From Capsicum annuum (taxonomy: Eukaryota; Streptophyta; Magnoliopsida; Solanales; Solanaceae), in the NCBI RefSeq assembly GCF_002878395.1, contig NW_025892596.1:98737-162736 (forward strand): 64,000 bases of DNA, written 5' to 3'. Positions 1 through 11,234 of the stretch are shown here, piece after piece. Below the pieces are notes generated by a model that did not search any database, had not been told where the DNA came from, and saw nothing but the letters and a program-made list of their open reading frames with translations. The first letter of the stretch is position 1, and each line of letters begins with the position of its first letter. The translations under genes were made by a program, and so were the position numbers.

Positions 1-642
1 AGGTCTTTGCAGGTGAGGTTATTGAGGATTTCTAGACTCCTATCCTGAAAAATCTCAGATACAACGAGTTATTCAGCATCCGGATGGCTCGATTGATCTA
101 AAATTCCTCGGATTCGACACTCCTCGAAATTCTTCCTTTAGACAGTTCATGTTCAGTTTGTGTATATATTAAGGAACGTCCAAATTTTTAACCATATAAC
201 TTTACCTCAAAATGGTGCATGGACCAGAGCTGCTCTTAAAACTAGTCGGTTGGTAGACTCTTCCATTTGATCTGCAATCAAATGCCTGCTTTGTCTCAGT
301 ACATTTAATTCTATTGTGCTCATTCACACATGGTTTATGCCAAGTATGTGAGACACATACAGAAGCCTCTAGTTTCATCTTCTTTATATAGTTTTAAACT
401 TTATTTGACTTGCTATGAGGGAGTTCTACCCTGCCCTCTGATTATTCTTTCAGATACCCTCTTTCATTTGCCTCCACTATGTTTTAAATTTTCCTTCCAG
501 TACCTAATGCTTCACCTGCCACATTAAATGTTGTTTGCATATTTTTAAACTATACGCTGCGTTCAATTTCAAAAATCAAAAAACACTATGCACTACATTG
601 TAGAACACTTTGATAATTTTTTGGTATGTTCTTTATGTTTAG
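1..642. other. Unassigned AT-rich sequence
   Basis: No recognisable gene, repeat or mobile-element terminus was seen here. Short open frames occur but show no family resemblance and no splice context. It may be intron or decayed transposon sequence. Confidence 0.4.
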
Positions 643-930
643 GCTTACATCAAGCAGACACAGTTATTATGAAGGTGGAATCTATTTCTGTACTATTTTC
701 CTTTTGCGTGTAACTTCTGAAGTTATTTGGGATCCATAATTTATATGTCAATGAGAGTCTTTGATGTCTTTCCTGATAATATTTATGCTTACATCAAGCA
801 GACATAGTTATTATGAAGGTGGAATTGGTTTCTGTACCATTTTCCTTTTGTGTGCAACTTTTGAAGTTATTTGGGATCCATCATTTATATGTCAATGAGA
901 GTTTTTGATGTCTTTCCTGATATTAAACCT
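643..930. repeat. 144-bp direct tandem duplication, two units
   Basis: A block starting gcttacatcaagcagaca at 643 is repeated from 787, giving a period of 144 bases. The units share the central part (ttattatgaaggtggaat) and the end (atgtcaatgagagt, gatgtctttcctgat) with a scatter of substitutions. It is a simple local duplication of noncoding sequence. It lies outside the 30-kb duplication, so it has no counterpart in copy B. Confidence 0.85.
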
Positions 931-1433
931 GTCGTTTTTTCTTTAACATGTATAATCTCCTATATACCTGGCTTTCTGATCTTTAATGATGCAAACAATC
1001 TCCCTTCAAAAACTTGCACTTACCTAATTCCTAGTAAGACAGTCTTAGAATCTTCTACGCTGAAAGATGCCTATTGGTGGTTAGTTTTTTCGCCAGGAGG
1101 TTGCATTGGAAGGTACAAGCATACATGATATTGGTTAAACCAGCAAGCACCATATTTTTTTGAAAATGATAGCATATATACTATGTGGACAGTATTTTCT
1201 TTACAAAAATGAGCCTCTCTGTGCTTTACAAGGCCTCCAAAGTTGCAAAATGGATTCAGCACCCTCTATAAGAAACTCTTAACGTCAAAATAATAAGTTG
1301 TCTGATCTTATCTGCAACAAGAATGACGAGCACTGTGTTCAGTTTGGAGCCTGTCCCTAAGCTTGTCTAGACTTATCCTTATCTTCATTGCCTTCTATTT
1401 GCTTGTTATCTTTGTTCTTGCTAGAACCTGTAT

Positions 1434-1752
1434 TTGAGAAGCTTGTGTTGTTGTCTCAAGTTAATATTTAATTTTTCTTTCCTTACTGCAGTGCATCAAA
1501 ATTCAACTTGTGGTGTTGTTGAAAATGTTGGAACTACTGCAAAACCTAATGGCATAATGCATGAACCTGTACGTGCTGATAGAATGAATGCATTCAGTAA
1601 CAACAGCTCATCTGTTCTCTCTTGCATACAAACAACAGCTCATCTGTTCTCTCTTGCATACAAACGACAGTTGATATTCCTTTTCAAACAGCAGGTCCAT
1701 CCACGTTTGAGCTCCCAGACCACGCTCTTATTGGGCCTGAGCGTGAAGGTTG
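1434..1752 (+). other. Unassigned exon-like sequence with a frame-breaking 32-bp tandem repeat
   Basis: A pyrimidine-rich tract ending ctgcag just before 1,491 looks like a splice acceptor. An open frame follows (VHQNSTCGVVENVGTT...). At 1,601-1,632 a 32-base unit is repeated exactly at 1,633-1,664. Since 32 is not a multiple of three, the frame shifts at the repeat, and a second frame continues (VDIPFQTAGPSTFELPD) to about 1,750. This suggests a once-coding segment broken by a slippage-like duplication. The protein is not recognised. It does not resemble DEK1 and could be a retroelement coding end or a host-gene exon. Confidence 0.35.
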
Positions 1753-1880
1753 TGTTAGAGTGGGTGAAAGTTCCACATTATTGGGGAGTGAACTGTCGAT
1801 CTTGTTATATAAACTTGAGCAATCCTCCCCTCATGTGCTAGCTTTTGGGGTTGAGTTAGGCCCAAGATCCTTTCTTTACA
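1753..1880 (+). mobile_element. Probable short LTR (TRIM-like) fragment
   Basis: The segment begins TGTTAGAGTGGGTGAAAG and continues with a TATA-like tatataaacttgagcaatcc and the phrase gcttttggggttgagttagg. That phrase recurs in plant TRIM-like or small LTR elements. No second LTR or primer site is visible, because LINE sequence starts directly after it. The assignment is from memory of the motif only. Confidence 0.4.
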
Positions 1881-2165
1881 CAATCAACCATCTTTTCTTA
1901 CATTGGAAACGGACAGAGCAGCTGTAGAGAATGTTTTCAACCTGAAGGGGATCAGGTGGGCAGAACCTGAGAGCATTAAAAAAGTACTAAGCATCTGGAA
2001 TGGGGATGTAAATGTAATGAAGGAGGAGAGATGGAAAATTGTTCAACATGTATATGGTGGACAGTTTGGACAAAAAGAAACAAGGGTTGTTTTGAGGATG
2101 TCCATAAGATCAACATGAATAGTTTAACACTTCTTTATTTTTGGTGTAAACACGATGGTTAGCTC
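1881..2165 (+). mobile_element. LINE (non-LTR retrotransposon) 3'-terminal fragment
   Basis: Translation across two frames gives a decayed plant LINE C-terminus: INHLFLHWKRTEQL, LKGIRWAEPESI, then WWTVWTKRNKGCFEDVHK and LLYFWCK. This matches the zf-RVT region downstream of reverse transcriptase, where plant LINEs carry a final WxxWxxRN motif. Internal stops and frame changes make it a dead remnant. It differs from the antisense LINE in the PRP40A intron. Confidence 0.7.
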
Positions 2166-2652
2166 TAACTGAAGACATCATTGATCTGCTAGACTATTTA
2201 TAGGCAATAGAAAGACAGAGTAGGATGTAATACTTTCTGAAAGGGGACATCATTCTTGTTGGCTAGGGATTTGAACAAAGATGGGAAGAGCTCTATATAA
2301 AGGACAGGAATGACTAATAGGCCAAAATGCTCTCAACTAACAGACTTTCAAAATTAAGAGCCAAAGAACACTAACCAATAGGTGTAACTCAAATCTATTT
2401 GAATAAAAGGAATACAAACTCTGAGAGAACAAAACACACTCTCTAGTAGTCCAGTAAAAACAGTAGATCTTAAAATCCCACTGCTAAGCAAATTAATTTA
2501 AATGCTGCTTTAGATTAGAAAGTCACCTTGTTATATTATGTGTTCAGTGGGTTCTCATTTATACTGCTCATCATATTTTCTGCACTATCTTTTCAACATT
2601 TTCTCTGAAGTCTATAATTTACTCTTCTTCACTTTAAACTTGGGCTTTGCAG
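2166..2652. other. Intron or intergenic sequence upstream of the DEK1 fragment
   Basis: Nothing specific was recognised. The first part may be LINE 3' untranslated sequence. The last 40 bases are pyrimidine-rich and end ctttgcag, the acceptor of the first DEK1 exon seen here. Confidence 0.4.
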
Positions 2653-4141
2653 GGCTCTGCATCTTCGAATTCTATCTGTTGGTTCACTTGTAGTACTTCT
2701 TGTATATTCTATCCTGTATGGTCTGACAACAAAGGAATCAAACTGGCTTGGGGCTACAACATCAACTGCCATGATAATCCTTGGTAGTTCATTTCCTACA
2801 TATATCTGTCTCCTTTTCGGAATGGTATTGTGAAATAATTTCTTATTTTTTTTGTGGTAAGTAATGAATTCACTAGCTTTTCATTCAATCAGATTGGAAC
2901 TTGGGATCTTGCTTGTATGGTTTTAAGCTTCTAAAAAGTTGAGTTTTCGTACTTTTTGTTGCCGGTACATCTCGGGTGTTCCTGATCTATTTTGGAGTTT
3001 ATTACTGGTTTGTTGTTAACCCATGCTAATTCATTTTCTTCCATAATCAAGTATTCTTATACTTGTGGCATATGCATCCCTTTTAATATTATTTGTTGAA
3101 TATAAACTTCTAATCTTTTGTTATCAAACAAAATCTTCTAATCTTTTACTGCAACAATTTTGTTTCAAGTACTTTGGACATTGTATCAGTTATGTAGTTG
3201 TAGCATCTGTGCTATTGGATGCTGCTATTTCACGGTATTTATCAGTTACAAACCCATTAGCAGCTAGAAGAGATGCCTTGCAGAGCACAATCATCCACCT
3301 TAGAGAAGGTTTCCACAGAAAAGACCAAAATAGCTCCGCAAGCTCTTCTAAGGGGTGTGGCTCAAGTGTTAAACCCAGTAGTAGTGCTGATGCTGTTCAT
3401 CTTGGTAATGCAATTTTGCCTTGCATTGGTGATGGTAGTACCTAGAATAACATTGAGGGTATTAATAGTGATAAGAGTATAGACAGTGGAAGACCAAGTC
3501 TAGCTCTACATAGTAGTTCCTGTCGTTCAGTTGTTCCAGAGCTTGAACTAGGATCATCATATGTTGACAGAAATTTAGAGCATAATAGTTCATTGGTTGT
3601 TTGTTCTAGCAGTGGACTTAAAAGCCAAGGCGGTGATTCTAGTACATCCGCTTCTGCAAACCAACAGATATTGAATTTTGCACTTGCATTTCAAGAAAAT
3701 TTGAGTGATCCCAGGATTACATCTATGTTAAAGCGAAAAAGAAGACACACTGATCGTGAATTAGCTAATTCATTGCAAGATAAAGGGCTTGATCCTAATT
3801 TTGCAGTGATGCTGAAGGAGAATGGATTGGACCCAATGATTCTAGCCTTATTGCAGAGAAGTAGTTTGGACGTTGATCGAGAACATCGCGACAGTAACCC
3901 TCCTATCACTGATTCAAATGATATTGAGGATGTTTTACCTAATCATATTTCTTTCTCGAAAGAACTTAGACTCCAAGGATTAGGAAAGTGGCTTCAACGT
4001 TGTAGAGTAATGTTACATCATGTAGCAGGAACTCCAGAGCGAGCATGGCTTCTTTTCAGTTTAATATTCATTCTTGAAACTGTCATTGTGGCTATCGTCT
4101 GACCAAAGACAATAAAACTTTTGAATGCTACACACAACCAG
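2653..4141 (+). pseudogene. DEK1: DEK1 (phytocalpain) pseudogene fragment, copy A
   Basis: DEK1 is a large plant plasma-membrane protein with many transmembrane segments, a cytosolic loop and a C-terminal calpain protease; it sets epidermal identity. Only three exons remain. Exon 2,653-2,783 encodes a membrane segment (LHLRILSVGSLVVLLVYS). Exon 2,893-3,007 encodes DWNLGSCLYGFKLLKS then a stop, and resumes FVLFVAGTSRVF. The long loop exon 3,169-4,141 contains NPLAARRDALQS, SMLKRKRRHTDREL, KENGLDPMILALLQRS and GTPERAWLLFSLIFILETV. In-frame stops are CGA-to-TGA at about 2,947, TGG-to-TAG at about 3,443 and CGA-to-TGA at about 4,100. The acceptor before 3,169 is caag where copy B has cagg. Neither the calpain domain nor the N-terminus is present. 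An LTR follows in the next intron. Confidence 0.9.
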
Positions 4142-4247
4142 GTAAGAAATGCATTAGTACTTTTAAAGCTCAGTTTGGTGTATTTGGAGTACGGCGCAGC
4201 CAAAATGTACTCTATATGGTTGTATTTTCCATTTTCTAACAAAATTT

Positions 4248-6332
4248 TGTAACACCCCGCATTTCGGATGAGAATGAAAATCGTCATTTTCTTCACGTAA
4301 AGGTTTCAAAAGCCATAAATCCAATGCAAGTTTAGTGTGTAAATAAATTATGTAGTGTGGAAACCTATTTGAGCATGAATTCAGAACATAGAGGTCCCCA
4401 CAAGTTGAAAGTTTTCCTATCGTTCGAATTTTACTGAGCATTGATAATTAGGTCAAATTCAATTGACCATTACTCTTTGTATATATTTAATTAGAGTGCC
4501 TACTATATATCAAATGAAAGGTATTCAAATTATCTTTCCAACGATATCAATTTCACAAAATTCTGACACCCAAGGAGGAAGTTATGGCTTTGCAAAGTGG
4601 AGTATGTCGTGCAGCATAAGGTGTGCGACACACACCCTAACTTATGCCATAAGGTGTGCGATGCATAACCTAATGTGTGCAATAAAGAGTGCACCGCACA
4701 ACCTATATTATGCGATAAGGTTTGCGTCGCATATATTATTACTCAAGTGACTTAAACACTCCATTTTTGGGGCAAAATGGTCCTTTTCCCACCCTTATTT
4801 AGCAATAAATAGGAAATTCAGTTCCTAGAATACCCCAAAATACACCTTCATTCATCAAAATTGCTCAAGAACTCTCCTTAGGGTTTCAAAATAAAAACCC
4901 AAGCAACTCCAGATTCAACCGTGGGTTTTTGAAACTAATTGCATATTTGGAATCCCCAGAACGTAGGCTTTAAGAAACACCTATTATCTTCACGTATAGA
5001 GGTACGTGGGGTTATCTCAAAAATCTCATGAGCTTAAAAATTCATGTTTTAAAAATGGGAGTTTTGAAATTATGAATATAATCCCATTTTAAACATTTTA
5101 TGATATTGATTTGGTCTTTAGGCCTATTCTCTAAGTGGTTTGATATATGTATATGCATGTATTCCAAAAAGATGTTAACTTGAGAGGATGAATTATATGA
5201 AATCCCTCTTTTTATATGATCTCGTTTTAAGTTCTCATATGATGTGAAATGTTTGAAATCATCTTGACAAGCATGACATGAAATATTTTGAAAATGGTCA
5301 TGGTTTTGACTTGCAATGAGAGGGTTGTTATGTTAAAATATGATGAATATAATGGTTGCATGAAAGAATGATGTGGTATTGATGGCTTGCAAGTCGGGTA
5401 TGAAGATACCCTAAAGAATAAGATATGTGATTGAATTAAATGGAGTTTGATGCATTGATTTTACATGAGATGGGTGGATGCCTGAAAAAGCCATTTGAAT
5501 GTAAGGGCTCATCACTGGAAATCGTGTTTGCCGACATGGTGATTTGGTACTAGGATAAGTGATCTTGTGTACTTGACTTTATGTCATTCCCAAACTGGGA
5601 CTATGGTTAGGAGCCCAGGCTAAGTGATCTTGGGCACTACTATACTTTATTGGGTAGAGACACCCTGCTGTGTGATCTTGTGTGTCTTTCCGTCACTTAT
5701 ACTTTAATCTCGACGGCAATCGAGATTTGACAGTTGGTGTAAATGTTATATGTAGGGTATTCTACCTAGCTCAGCTGTATTACATTGTTGTTGAAAACTA
5801 TTATATTATGCCCATGTGTTTTCAAATGATTTGATATGGAACTGCTTTATAATGGCTCTCACCTATATTTGGAAAAAAATATTATATTTTGTTTTTAGTT
5901 TCTCTGCATACTAGTACTTTTTTATTGACCCCTTCTCTCCCAGGTTTGGAGGCATAGTTTAGGGATCCAGATAACCAGTAGATCTCTTCTGATAGATTTG
6001 CAGAATTAAGTGGTGAGCTTTCTATACTTTGGAAGGCTGATGTCTGTCAGTTCATTTATCATTTAGTAGTTTTGGGTCTACTGGAGGCCTTGTCCCAGTT
6101 TTCAGACAGTAATTTGTTTCAGTCATGTATTAGAGATTTCGCAAATGGTTGTTCAGATGTCTATACATGTTGTGGGACATTATTTCCCCATGTTTTTTGT
6201 AATATTGTGTATCTTCCGTATATCTTATTATCGTATGAATTATGTGCATGATTACCAGATAGATAGGGGTGTTTTGGGCCTTCGTGGTTTGGAATGCTCG
6301 TCACGGCCAGGGCCCTGGCTCGGGTCGTGACA
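4248..6332 (+). mobile_element. LTR of a retrotransposon (probably Ty3/gypsy), plus strand, copy A
   Basis: The LTR starts TGTAACACCCCGCATTTCGG and ends CGGGTCGTGACA, with TG...CA termini, about 2,085 bases. A primer-binding site follows directly. It inserted into a DEK1 intron shortly after the donor at 4,142. The same insertion point is present in copy B, so insertion predates the duplication. No 3' LTR and no gag or pol coding sequence are seen, so the element is truncated or non-autonomous. The gypsy assignment rests on the terminal sequence style and is inferred. Confidence 0.8.
4616..4735 (+). repeat. 33-bp tandem repeats inside the LTR, about 4 units
   Basis: Units begin ataag/ataaa at 4,616, 4,649, 4,682 and 4,715, an exact 33-base period. 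The consensus contains ataaggtgtgcg, cgcacaacctaa and ttatgc. Neighbouring units are similar and contain partial inverted halves. The plus-strand LTR of copy B has five such units. Confidence 0.85.
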
Positions 6333-6336
6333 AACT

Positions 6337-6352
6337 TGGTATCAAAGCACGG
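6337..6352 (+). other. Primer-binding site, initiator-Met tRNA type, copy A
   Basis: TGGTATCAAAGCACGG lies four bases after the LTR end. It closely matches TGGTATCAGAGC, the complement of the 3' end of plant initiator methionine tRNA, the usual primer of plant LTR elements. It fixes the LTR orientation as plus. Confidence 0.8.
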
Positions 6353-6650
6353 TTCATGGTCCTAGGGTGTCTATGAAATCGCGTTGGGTAGAGTCTTGTT
6401 TATGGGTGTGTAGCGCACAATACTTATAAGCAGGAAGCTACTAGGCATTTAGGAATGTCTGTCTTTCTTTATGTTCTAGTTAGTGCAATAGAGTCAGAAT
6501 GTTCCTCTTTCATACTCTAATTCATGCTATGGTGTTGCCCATACGAAAGTAAAAAAAAAGACATCCCAAATTCTTTCCTTACACTAATATCCTTAGATAT
6601 GTCTCAATATTTATGTGATTCAAGTTTAGAATCTAAATGGTATGTACATC
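6353..6650 (+). mobile_element. Internal remnant of the LTR retroelement, copy A
   Basis: The sequence matches the start of the internal region at 36,199-36,495 and, inverted, about 26,450-26,735. It stops at tctaaatggtatg, where copy B continues for another 2 kb or more. It then joins PRP40A intron sequence, marking a deletion of about 3.9 kb relative to copy B. No coding capacity was recognised. Confidence 0.75.
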
Positions 6651-7559
6651 ACTGCCAAGAAATCCCTCAAGTATCCACATCTAGTGCTTTGTACATCATT
6701 CTGCTTCCATTAGCACTGGAGATAATAGGCCCCTTTGTTTTAGTCCTCTTTGTCAAAGTTATCATATGGGATTCCGTTCACCACTACCAAATTCTACCTG
6801 ACTGTTGATCAGCAGAACTTGATACACCTCTACCGGTAACTTCATTTTGACCCCATTTCTCTATTATCCTACATATTTTACATGTGGCTAAATGCTAGTA
6901 GGTATTGCTATTTTTAGCATCTTTTGATGATCAGTAGGCCAATTATGGTTGCTAATGTGGTCATATTTCCTATGGCTTTATTACTCCAACCAATTAATAA
7001 CATTCTTACAATTATTGAATTGATTTTTAGATACTATTATAATAGAAGGACAAGAATCTCTACCTAGGAGAAACCTTGAGAGCTGATGAAAGAAATGGAG
7101 GTGAGGTCTCGTGTCATCGAGATTTTTATGGGTAGTTTTATCCATTTTCCTGTGCTTATCAATGAAAAATAAGTACATAATTCTTTTGCTATGAAGCTTC
7201 GTAGAACCACTTTTTCTTTCCTAAGTATATGTGATTTCTGTTGAAAGTTTGTTTAGCCAGCAGATTTCCTCGATCTTACTATACTATGTAGGCTTCATTT
7301 GGGATTTGCATTGACCTTTTATTTCCAATATAGTTCTAAAAGATTTTATATTTAACACTATTGTTCAAAAAAATGTGTTTAAGCATACACGGCAGGATTA
7401 TATTTGGTCTATTTTAAACAATTTTATTTACTTTCTGATTAATGTAATGTTATTGTAACTCTATGGCGATATGGAGAGAGGAAACTTGATATAATATTGT
7501 GGTTCACACTTCTCATTCTGGTTTACAGAATAATAATTTGGCTGATTGCACACTTGCAC

Positions 7560-7775
7560 CCAAAAGTGTGACCTAGTGTTCAATGAAGTAGATTGAGAAC
7601 CATGAGGTCTCAGGTTTAATTTGAAACAGAGATAAAAACACTAGGTGATTTCTTACCGTCTATCCAAGCCTTGATGGACAGAGTTACCCAGTATCTATAC
7701 TGGTGGGAGGTAGCAGTACCTGGTGTAACTAGTCAAGGTATAAGCTGGCCCAAACACGACGGTTATCAAAGAAAG
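7560..7775 (+). mobile_element. tRNA-derived SINE (SolS-like), intronic, copy A
   Basis: The sequence contains gtgacctagtgttcaatgaa, an A-box-like segment, and gaggtctcaggtttaattt, a decayed B-box-like segment. It continues with acaaaaacactagg-type sequence, gggaggtagcagtacc and acgacggttatcaaaga. This is a common Solanaceae SINE body as I remember it. It lies in the intron after the first PRP40A WW exon, and the same insertion is in copy B at 41,283-41,498, so it predates the duplication. Confidence 0.7.
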
Positions 7776-8284
7776 TTTGGCTGGTTGTGAGGGACAAGTA
7801 TTAAGGGACCAACAACTGGAGCTGTAAGGAAGTTTGAACATTTTTATTCTTTTCTTTTTCAGATACACTGTTTTTTTTTCGGAGATATTACTTTGTATTC
7901 ATCAGCATTAAGGTTATGCTAGTAGTCCAAAAGTAATGAAAAATATTGAAAATAATGCGAGGATTCGAAGAGATCTACTACCAGTTATGCATCCTGTATA
8001 CATTGTCCCTTAAACAAAAAACAAAAATCTACAATGCTATTCCATTTAACTTTATGAATGGAATTATATTTATCTTCAAAATACCTTTAACTTTTCTCGC
8101 TCCATACAGTCCACCAAATACAAGGAAGGATTGTTCTCCCCCATTTCTTCTAACTCTTGCTAATCCCCTCTAATCCAACAGCTCAACAGATTGTTGTGTG
8201 TCCTTTGATAGTCCACTTTACTTCAACTCAATAGATCTGGTATGTGTTCTGGCATGGTCCACTTTACTTCTATTAAACTACATG

Positions 8285-8455
8285 TATCAAATGGGCGGGG
8301 TTGGCTAGATTTGGGCGGATCAAAGAGGTTTGAGTTAATAAATGGGCGGGTTATTAACCCTCCCTAAAGCTACTTGGGATGAAATGGGTTGGGTTGAAAT
8401 GCTCTAAAATGTCGGTCATAACCCAACCCACCCAATTTGAACTCAGATTTAATTG
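8285..8455. mobile_element. MITE-like palindromic GGGCGGG element, copy A
   Basis: The segment has aaatgggcggg near its start, a central palindrome gggcgggttattaaccctccc, and acccaacccacccaattt at its end, which is roughly the reverse complement of its beginning. The foldback architecture is MITE-like. No target-site duplication was resolved. The copy B counterpart (42,000-42,160) is a cleaner palindrome. Confidence 0.5.
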
Positions 8456-8639
8456 CTTTATTTGTTATTTTATAAAATTTTAGTACTTGAAAAATTATTA
8501 TCCTTTTTTTTAACTTGGTAACTTTGTATTATATCACACAGTACATGGGTTGTACTGAAATCTTTATATACAAGAGTACTCCTAAATCGACTGTTCTACA
8601 TCTAAATTTAGTCTAGAACATCAATTATTGAGGTAGTAT

Positions 8640-9960
8640 CATTAGAGTATAGTTGATTACACCAAAAACGTTAAAGCAAAATGCAGTTGAGTTTAACCTT
8701 CTGGACACTACTCTCAACACTCTCAAAACATCTAGAATTCCTTTCTTTCCATATAGCCCACCATATAGCACTAGGGTTAATTCTCCATCTACCTCTGTCC
8801 TTCGCATGTACACCTGCTTCTCTCAGCACATTAAAGTGTCGGATTCTTTCCTAGGCATTGTCATGGAAATGCCTTTTAGTCTTAAGACGATTCTCCAAAG
8901 TTGTTAGGTGTACTTACAATGTATAAATATATGGTTAACCGTCTCTAAAGTTTCTCCACAGAGGAAACATCTGGAGCACAAGGTTTTCCCTTTCTTCATG
9001 ATATTATCTTGTGTAAGAACTACTTCCTTAGTCAATAACTAGACAAAGACAAAGCACGACACTGTGTGAGGTATCCTACTTTTCCATATTTGTTTCCATG
9101 GCCATCTTGGATCCAGGTGATTTATTTGGTTCATCATCTTGTAGGGTTTATTGACACTAAACATTTTTTTTCATTTCCCATCAACCATAGTACGTCCTTC
9201 ACTGTCTGCAGTCCATTGAATAAGTCCACGGTATTAAAAAATTCAACTACTCTCATTACCTCCTGATCATTAAGTTGCTTTCTGAAATTGAAGTTCCACC
9301 CATGTGGTGTCCATAATTCTGCTATAGTCCTCTATTGAAACAATACCAAGTTGTAGATATCTGGAAAAATCACTTCCATATTCCCATCCTCATGTCAATT
9401 ATCCTTCCAGAACCTAGTCTTGTTTCCATCCTTCACTTTAACCTTTGAGTTCCTTTTAACTTGATTCCACTAGTGTATAATAGATCTAATAGACCTCTAG
9501 AGGCTAACCCCGTATGGTGTGGTTAGCTCTTTAGTCATCCATCTATCTTCTTCAGGATATTTAGCCCTAATCACTTTCCTCCATAGCAGTTGGTTATTAT
9601 TTGCATATTTCCACAACCATTTCATTACGAGAGCCTTACTTTGAATTTTTAGGTTCTTTATCCCCAACCCTCTAGTCTTCTTGTCAATTGTCTACCACAG
9701 AGAGAACTACTACTTTTTCTCCAACATATATTTGTTCCTTATTCTATCTCTCCTTGTATGCCCACACATCTATCTCAACATCCTCATTTCTGCTACGTTT
9801 ATCTTTTTAACATGCGAGCTCTAGACTAGCCAAACACTCTGCCCCATGCAAGATAGCTAGTATAACAACCACTTTATAAATTTACCTTTAAGTTTATTTT
9901 AACAAAATTCTTATACATGGCATGATAGTTACAAACTCTTTTGCAAGAGCTAATTGGGAC
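8640..9960 (-). mobile_element. Antisense LINE fragment (zf-RVT region), copy A
   Basis: Read on the minus strand this resembles the C-terminal part of a plant LINE polyprotein, downstream of reverse transcriptase. From about 9,900 down to 9,540 there are pieces like LGIKNLKIQSKALVMKWLW and WRKVIRAKYPEEDRWM. Near 9,000-8,900 comes a cysteine motif (CSRCFLCGETLETVNH) with a zf-RVT spacing. It is broken by frameshifts and stops. It sits in the same intron as the SINE, opposite to PRP40A, and is shared with copy B. Confidence 0.8.
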
Positions 9961-10920
9961 AAAAAATAGATGTTCAGAAATTGATTCATCAAAAAAAACA
10001 TAATTGTAGTTTATGAGTTTCAAACGTGTCCAAATGGAGAAAATATTATGGGGGGACTGTGTTGAGTATGGAACTTAGAACCTCAGTGCAGGATTTGAAC
10101 ACCCTTACTATCACACTCAGTGTTGTTTTTTGTGGCAATGGTGTTCATTAAAAAATACTCAGAAAATATAGAATTTGACCTATATATATATATACAAATG
10201 CGATTATCAGGCGAATGTTGTTCAGTTAATCACCCTTGGATAGTTGTAGCTCAACTGCAGCTTGGCAATGTTTCCACCCTGCTTGTAGTTATATTCTACG
10301 CAGTACATTCCAGTCCTTTTCCATGTGGGACATTATGTCATTCATATTCTAACACTTCCATCTAGTATTGTACTGCTGGAAGTTACTAATTTCTACTCTC
10401 AGGGTACTGTTTATGTTCTATTTTTGGACTTGACCAACTTTCATGTTGTTTTCATTAGGATAGAGGGCAGACGCATCAACTGACTGAAGAGAATTTACAT
10501 GTCCTGAGGGAAAAAAGTGTGTAACTTATATATTTTCTTGGCCTCTTTCCAATTGTTCTTCTACAGTGGGTACTTTTGTGTGCTACTTGTGCATAATGCT
10601 GATTGCTTTGTTTGTTTTCTGTAGGTATTACTACAACAAGGTTAGTAGAATGTACAAATGGAGAATGCCTGATGAAGTCAAGGTGATGTTAGATTTAAAT
10701 CCATTATGGGTTTGTTTTGTACTTTAAATAGCATGATAAGAAGGGATTGTTCTGTGCTTTAAATAACATGATAAGAAGGGACAATATTCTATTTTCTTGG
10801 ATGCTCTAGTTCTCATAAAATCTTTATGCATTCACAGTTGCTAGCATGATAATAAGGGGCAATATTCTGTTTTCTTGGATACTCTATTCTCATAAAGTTC
10901 AATTATTTATAAATTCACAG

Positions 10921-11234
10921 TTGGCTCGTGAAAAGGACACCATTTCGCACGCTTCTAATTTTCGATCCATTTCTATTGTTAAAATATCATCCCGGGGGCA
11001 GATGGTTCATTAGTCTCGGCACACGGTGCTAAATCAAGCCCGATTGCTATGTCACCAGCTGCTAACTTACCAACTATTGTGGCTTCAAAATCATCAAGTT
11101 TATCTGGTAAGGTTTCTTCTCTGATGATTGAAACAGTTGAAATAACGAATTCTTCAGAACCTGCTTCGCCAGCTGTTGCTAATTTGGAGAAAATTGTAAT
11201 AGCAGTAACCTTGGGAAATTCTGTCGCACCACCG
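10921..11234 (+). pseudogene. PRP40A: PRP40A Ser/Thr-rich linker exon, copy A, frameshifted
   Basis: This exon lies between the WW and FF regions and encodes a Ser/Thr/Pro-rich low-complexity linker. It starts LAREKDTISHASN. A single base is missing in the run tcatcccggggg near 10,998 compared with copy B (tcatccccgggtac), so downstream text such as LPTIVASKSSSLSGKV lies in another frame. The donor at 11,235 is intact. Confidence 0.88.

Larger units (their letters stand above)
7031..10682 (+). pseudogene. PRP40A: WW-domain exons of PRP40A copy A, both interrupted
   Basis: The first WW remnant (7,031-7,100) reads YYYNRRTRIST, then TAG in place of the second signature Trp (TGG in copy B at the same place), then EKP and TGA where copy B has CAA. 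The second WW is split over 10,464-10,516 and 10,625-10,682. It reads RADASTD, then TGA in place of the first signature Trp (TGG in copy B), and later YYYNKVSRMYKWRMPDEVK. WW domains bind proline-rich partners, and loss of either Trp alone would abolish that. The exon carrying the first half of WW1 was not found. Confidence 0.9.

Noticed and set aside
3593..4102. The 169-codon frame in DEK1 A as a separate small membrane protein
   Set aside because: It is the 3' half of the DEK1 loop exon between two in-frame stops. The apparent Met start is internal to the family sequence.
4616..4735. Regular 33-bp spaced repeats as a CRISPR array
   Set aside because: Units are directly adjacent with no unique spacers, lie inside a plant LTR, and the window is plant nuclear DNA.
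7560..7775. A functional tRNA gene
   Set aside because: A- and B-box-like pieces are present, but the cloverleaf cannot be completed and the body matches a SINE in both copies.
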